This document shows positions 4,949 through 6,420 of a DNA stretch of 6,420 nt, in pieces; position 1 is the stretch's first letter, and every line of letters begins with the position of its first letter. Source of the DNA: Saprospiraceae bacterium. GTDB lineage: Bacteria > Bacteroidota > Bacteroidia > Chitinophagales > Saprospiraceae. The notes beneath the pieces are model-generated. The model made no database searches. It was not told where the DNA came from and saw only the letters and a list, made by a program, of their open reading frames with translations. The translations under genes were made by a program, and so were the position numbers. The stretch covers positions 1-6,420 of the forward strand of contig JACMLK010000417.1 in the NCBI GenBank assembly GCA_014379665.1, in the 5' to 3' direction.

Positions 4949-6420
4949 CTATTCAAAAATAATCTTTTTTGTCAGGGTACCTTTGTCAAAATTCAGTTTT
5001 ATAAGATAAAAGCCATTTTGAATGGCATCTCTTTTTAATACGTAGGATGAAGTATTAAGATTTGAAAGGGTTCTGACCGCTCTACCTGAGATATCAAAAA
5101 GAGTAAGTGATCTGATAGGCGTCTCTTCAGATACAGTGATATTCATATCCACTGTAGCTGGATTTGGAGACATTTTAAGATTTACACTGACATCAGACAG
5201 GTCTTTGGTCGAACTATTAAAATCGCAATTCAAACCTAAAGCAACACAGGCTCTTGGTGCAAAGTAACCTACGATAGTATCTATATACAATTTGGCCAAA
5301 GCCGCATTTTTATTACAAATTGACGGCGGATTATCTGCTTTAGCCCATTCCCATGGCGCCGATGTATTATCAGGAGTATTTTGGAATTCATAAAATCCCG
5401 TTCGTCCGCTAGGATTATGTGCAGCAAAATGATCATGTCCGGCAGGAATTGTTTTGAATATATCGTTGATACCCAATTGATCTGCTTTTCTTCCCAAATC
5501 ACACGAACCGGTTACTTCGACCACCGGCTGTGGTCCTAAAGGTGTAGGTACATTTAATACATCTGTACCACACGGAGCTAACTGATCAGAGTCCACATGG
5601 AATGAAATCAATGGAGCTTCCCCCGCATTCATCCAGGTAGAATCACCCAATGCGCCTCCCATATTCACACATAAAGCAAATTCAGAACTAAATCCAGGGT
5701 GATTTGGAATACACAAGGTATCCCCTATAGGCAATTTGGACAAAGCGTTATAATTTGCATCTACCGTTGTTATCGGACCGCTTGCATCTATATTTCCGTT
5801 ATATCCTTCAATTACCATTGGAATATTGATCGGGGTAACCGGTGGGGTTAGCCAAAATTTTAAAGGATCAGATGTGGTCAATATCTCATTATAAGTATTC
5901 AGATATGCGACAGCGAGTGAAAGATATCCACCTGTTCCTTGTCCCCAAACCGTAATTTTGTCAGAGTCAATACCATGTGGATTGCCAAGTTCTGCGGTGC
6001 TCCTTCTGAAATACCTTACATAGGTACTGATGTCCTGGACTCCCCTATAAGCACCATTAATGAGGAAAAAACGACGGATCAACTCATTAGGGTCAAATGG
6101 ATTCCAGCCTTGTCTGTAATTGACTACAGCCACTACATAACCCATTTTGGCAAGTCTGGTGGCAATTTCCACATTACTTGAATCTCTCAAAGTGCCTGAA
6201 CACGAACCATTTGCAGGATAAGGAAAGAAGTTTCCTGTATGTACATAAATAACCAAAGGTCTGTCGGTTCTGGTATCACCTTTGGGTGAATAAAATTGAG
6301 CTACTAACGGCTGTCTCAAAGTATGAGCCATACCACCGGTCGCAATCCAGTTAAGAATAGTATAATTGGATGCTACAGGTGTCGGGTTTGAAACCACAAC
6401 TTCAGTGAATACCTGATCCA
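4949..6420 (-). CDS. secreted alpha/beta-hydrolase-fold protein with T9SS type A sorting domain, 5' end outside window
   Basis: 489 codons are visible and the frame is still open at the right edge; the GTG at 6397 is not preceded by a stop and is probably internal, so the signal peptide is off the window. Numbering from the first full codon (D1): residues ~35-215 carry an esterase-like alpha/beta fold, with RPLVIYVHTGNFF (53-65, the strand and oxyanion loop, HT-G instead of the usual HGG), LAKMGYVVAVVNYR (89-102), and the elbow KITVWGQGTGGYLSLA (154-169). At the elbow the GxSxG serine is replaced by Gly161 (GGA, 5936-5938). GHDHF (327-331) lies where a catalytic histidine is expected. Residues ~415-489 are a T9SS type A sorting domain: SPNP (417-420), LTLFDISGRAVRTL (438-451), NGFYLIKL (468-475) and a terminal KKIIFE. 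Such domains direct export through the outer membrane and are cleaved off. Scattered cysteines fit an extracellular protein. The substrate is unknown; an active esterase is doubtful. Confidence 0.85.
   Translation of the reverse strand, partial: DQVFTEVVVSNPTPVASNYTILNWIATGGMAHTLRQPLVAQFYSPKGDTRTDRPLVIYVHTGNFFPYPANGSCSGTLRDSSNVEIATRLAKMGYVVAVVNYRQGWNPFDPNELIRRFFLINGAYRGVQDISTYVRYFRRSTAELGNPHGIDSDKITVWGQGTGGYLSLAVAYLNTYNEILTTSDPLKFWLTPPVTPINIPMVIEGYNGNIDASGPITTVDANYNALSKLPIGDTLCIPNHPGFSSEFALCVNMGGALGDSTWMNAGEAPLISFHVDSDQLAPCGTDVLNVPTPLGPQPVVEVTGSCDLGRKADQLGINDIFKTIPAGHDHFAAHNPSGRTGFYEFQNTPDNTSAPWEWAKADNPPSICNKNAALAKLYIDTIVGYFAPRACVALGLNCDFNSSTKDLSDVSVNLKMSPNPATVDMNITVSEETPIRSLTLFDISGRAVRTLSNLNTSSYVLKRDAIQNGFYLIKLNFDKGTLTKKIIFE

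Noticed and set aside
5939..6181. + strand 80-codon ORF inside the T9SS protein gene.
   Set aside because: It is antisense to a strongly conserved hydrolase-fold coding region and has no domain, promoter or initiation context of its own.
6395..6397. GTG at 6397 as the start of the T9SS hydrolase-like gene.
   Set aside because: No stop lies upstream in frame before the window edge, and a protein with a T9SS sorting domain needs a signal peptide, which is not visible here.
1..6420. A defence island, mobile element or novel multi-gene system across the window.
   Set aside because: The recognised genes are unrelated housekeeping or envelope functions with separate terminators; there are no nucleases, transposases, integrases, direct-repeat boundaries or clustered unknown genes beyond the single 141-codon gene.

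Overview
The window looks like chromosomal DNA from a member of the Bacteroidota, probably close to the Saprospiria or Chitinophagia; this placement is inferred. The signs are a C-terminal T9SS type A sorting domain, promoter boxes of the TAnnTTTG type, no Shine-Dalgarno sequences in front of AT-rich starts, moderate GC, and a DUF1573 lipoprotein typical of this phylum. I see no rRNA, tRNA, CRISPR array, insertion sequence or phage gene.

Layout, left to right. The 3' half of a DNA polymerase X gene (polX), carrying its PHP exonuclease domain, enters from the left edge on the + strand. A Bacteroidota-type promoter follows, then a DUF1573 lipoprotein gene with a long Ala/Thr/Pro/Asp tether and a strong hairpin terminator. 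Sixteen bases after that terminator starts a UbiA-family membrane prenyltransferase of the MqnP (futalosine menaquinone) type. Its 3' end overlaps by 23 bp the convergent rdgB gene, a house-cleaning nucleotide pyrophosphatase on the - strand. rdgB is the second gene of a two-gene unit with an uncharacterised 141-codon gene that starts at GTG. A 309-bp AT-rich divergent spacer separates that unit from ilvE, a branched-chain aminotransferase on the + strand. ilvE ends in a bidirectional terminator shared with a large convergent - strand gene, which runs off the right edge and encodes a secreted alpha/beta-hydrolase-fold protein with a T9SS sorting domain.

The genes do not form one pathway. They are mostly housekeeping: DNA repair (PolX), nucleotide-pool sanitation (RdgB), respiratory quinone synthesis (MqnP) and branched-chain amino acid metabolism (IlvE), with two envelope or secreted proteins. 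I did not find a new multi-gene system. The points most worth a second look are: the T9SS hydrolase has glycine where the catalytic serine normally sits; the first ~60 bases of polX differ in codon usage and do not match the usual PolX sequence; three ACTGA repeats lie at exact 11-bp spacing in the ilvE spacer; and the 141-aa protein is an unassigned family with a faint resemblance to replication accessory subunits.
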